From Gammaproteobacteria bacterium (GTDB taxonomy: Bacteria; Pseudomonadota; Gammaproteobacteria; SZUA-152), in contig QIGJ01000356.1 in assembly GCA_003229995.1 (NCBI GenBank), positions 1-9,249 on the forward strand: a stretch of DNA of 9,249 nt. The letters run 5' to 3'. Positions 8,421 to 9,249 of this stretch are shown here, piece by piece. Numbering within the stretch: position 1 is the first letter of the stretch; each line of letters opens with the position of its first letter. The notes beneath the pieces are model-generated. The model saw only the letters and a list, made by a program, of their open reading frames with translations, searched no databases and had not been told where the DNA came from. The position numbers and the translations under genes were made by a program.

Positions 8421-8797
8421 TGACGTGTTGTTAAACAAGGTTGCTTCGATTGAACGTTGTTTGAAGCGGATTACTGATGAATATACTGGATACGAAGACG
8501 AGCTTGAAACCAATTATACCCGGCAGGATTCCATTGTCCTTAATTTGCAACGGGCTTGCGAAGCTGCAATCGATGCCGCCATGCACTTGGTCAGAACCAG
8601 AGAGCTTGGTATTCCCCAGGAAAGCCGTGATGCTTTTCGTATGTTGGAAGAAGCGGGTCTGTTGTCAGCTGAACTTAGCTTTCAGAAACGTAGCCGTGCA
8701 TGATTATCAGAAATTGAATTTGGTGATTGTCCGCGCAATTCTCAAAGAGCGCCTGGAAGATTTTCGCCAATTTGCCAAAGTGATGGTGTCGATTTGA
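8413..8797 (+). pseudogene. hepT: HepT-like HEPN toxin of module 3, frameshifted before its active site
   Basis: From ATG 8413 the reading frame gives the N-terminal three-quarters of a HepT/DUF86 toxin, including DSIVLNLQRACEAAIDAAMH and SRDAFRMLEEAGLLSAELS. It then leaves the family sequence at about 8680 and stops at 8701-8703 after 96 residues. The missing C-terminus continues in another frame from 8681: FRNVAVHDYQKLNLVIVRAILKERL and onward to a stop at 8795-8797. RNVAVHDY is the RNase and AMPylation motif (8684-8707). Family members usually have about eight residues (a pattern like ERLxRMVG) between the two parts. About 23 bp therefore appear deleted, a size inferred from homologues. As sequenced the product lacks Arg, His and Tyr of the active site and should be inactive. 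Simple ribosomal frameshifting would not restore the missing segment. Assembly error is the alternative. Confidence 0.87.
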
Positions 8798-8891
8798 TTT
8801 TGCAAACAAGCGTTATTCTCGTGGCGGGGGCTCAGAGGATAATAAAGTCTTGGCCACACCTGCTAAAACAGCGATGACAGACATTTAGATT

Positions 8892-9185
8892 ATGCGACTG
8901 AAAGAACAGGAAAAAATTGCTATCACCGAAGCAATTCACAACGAAGACCCTACTGCGGATATCTACCTGTTTGGCTCGCAGCTGGATGATGGTCGTAAAG
9001 GCGGCGATATCGATCTCTATGTTGAAACGGATATTCGTGAAGAATTATTAAACCACAAAGCCCGTATGCTTCGGAAAATATGGGAACGTATTGGTGTGCA
9101 ACGTATTGATATTATCCTCAAAACCCGGGGTACCCCTTTAAATGCTATCCATCGCCTGGCTAAAAAGACCGGAATTCAGTTATGA
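8892..9185 (+). CDS. minimal nucleotidyltransferase (MNT), probable antitoxin of module 4
   Basis: This 97-residue protein is the same MNT subfamily as the one at 4690. YLFGS (25-29) and GGDIDL (37-42) supply Gly28-Ser29, Asp39 and Asp41, and QRIDIIL supplies Asp73. It ends in KKTGIQL, close to the RTGVRL of the paralogue. The 94-base gap after the broken HepT has a GATAAT (8838-8843) that could be a -10 element, but no clear -35 box and no strong ribosome-binding site. The TGA stop overlaps the next ATG by 4 bases (ATGA), a coupling typical of antitoxin-toxin pairs. Its role as antitoxin is inferred from the other modules. Confidence 0.88.
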   Translation: MRLKEQEKIAITEAIHNEDPTADIYLFGSQLDDGRKGGDIDLYVETDIREELLNHKARMLRKIWERIGVQRIDIILKTRGTPLNAIHRLAKKTGIQL

Positions 9186-9249
9186 CAAGCGATTTTATAG
9201 AAATCCTGCGGGAAAATCTTGAAGTAGCGGCTAGAATGCACCATCATCT
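9182..9249 (+). CDS. probable HEPN partner of module 4, N-terminus only
   Basis: An open frame starts at ATG 9182 within the stop of the MNT gene and runs off the window. Twenty-two codons are visible (MTSDFIEILRENLEVAARMH and on), with an amphipathic helical pattern like the start of HEPN partners. The active-site region is outside the window, so assignment rests on position and the 4-base overlap. Confidence 0.55.
   Translation, partial: MTSDFIEILRENLEVAARMHHH

Noticed and set aside
8680..8703. Programmed ribosomal frameshift in hepT
   Set aside because: A slip of one base would not supply the roughly eight family residues that are missing, and no slippery heptamer was seen.
8477..8797. 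Open frame of 106 codons as an independent gene
   Set aside because: Only its last 39 codons resemble HEPN. The first part is a shadow of the true hepT frame, so it is the displaced 3' end of the broken hepT.

Overview
This window looks like the chromosome of a gammaproteobacterium, or possibly a betaproteobacterium. The evidence is a proteobacterial-type metK, an S-adenosylhomocysteine (SAH) riboswitch ahead of ahcY, a metF further downstream, a fused GDP-mannose enzyme, and a regulator resembling the EPS-associated MarR family. All confident genes lie on the + strand. No rRNA, tRNA, CRISPR array or intact insertion sequence was seen.

Left part (1-3124): a non-coding leader with a REP-like palindrome (15-90) precedes a bifunctional mannose-1-phosphate guanylyltransferase/mannose-6-phosphate isomerase (235-1707). 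Next comes metK (1795-2955). An SAH riboswitch (about 2984-3056) follows, with P1, P2 and the pseudoknot all traceable by base pairing.

Middle part (3125-7184): this would ordinarily be an SAM-recycling cluster metK - riboswitch - ahcY - metF. It is altered in two ways. ahcY (3125-4564) is a pseudogene as sequenced. It carries a 30-bp in-frame tandem duplication, a small frameshifting deletion in the NAD-binding glycine motif, and a 4-bp tandem duplication that shifts the frame back. Between ahcY and metF sit four tightly packed genes forming two MNT/HEPN (nucleotidyltransferase antitoxin / HEPN RNase toxin) modules of different subfamilies: 4690-4989 with 4989-5489, and 5492-5872 with 5862-6278. 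metF (6333-7184) is intact.

Right part (7185-9249): a 440-base stretch without a convincing gene ends in a good sigma70-like promoter. It leads into an overlapping three-gene unit: EPS-associated MarR-like regulator (7661-8026), MntA-like nucleotidyltransferase (8019-8420) and a HepT-like HEPN gene (8413-8797). The HEPN gene has a small frameshifting deletion immediately before its RNxxxHxY active site. A fourth MNT gene (8892-9185), paralogous to the one at 4690, starts another module whose probable HEPN partner runs off the window at 9182.

The main story is a methyl-cycle locus that has become a cluster of four MNT/HEPN modules. Three have an intact antitoxin-type gene with an intact or cut-off toxin gene. 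One has a broken toxin gene and is headed by its own DNA-binding regulator. The several short indels could be real decay or assembly error, so they need read-level confirmation.
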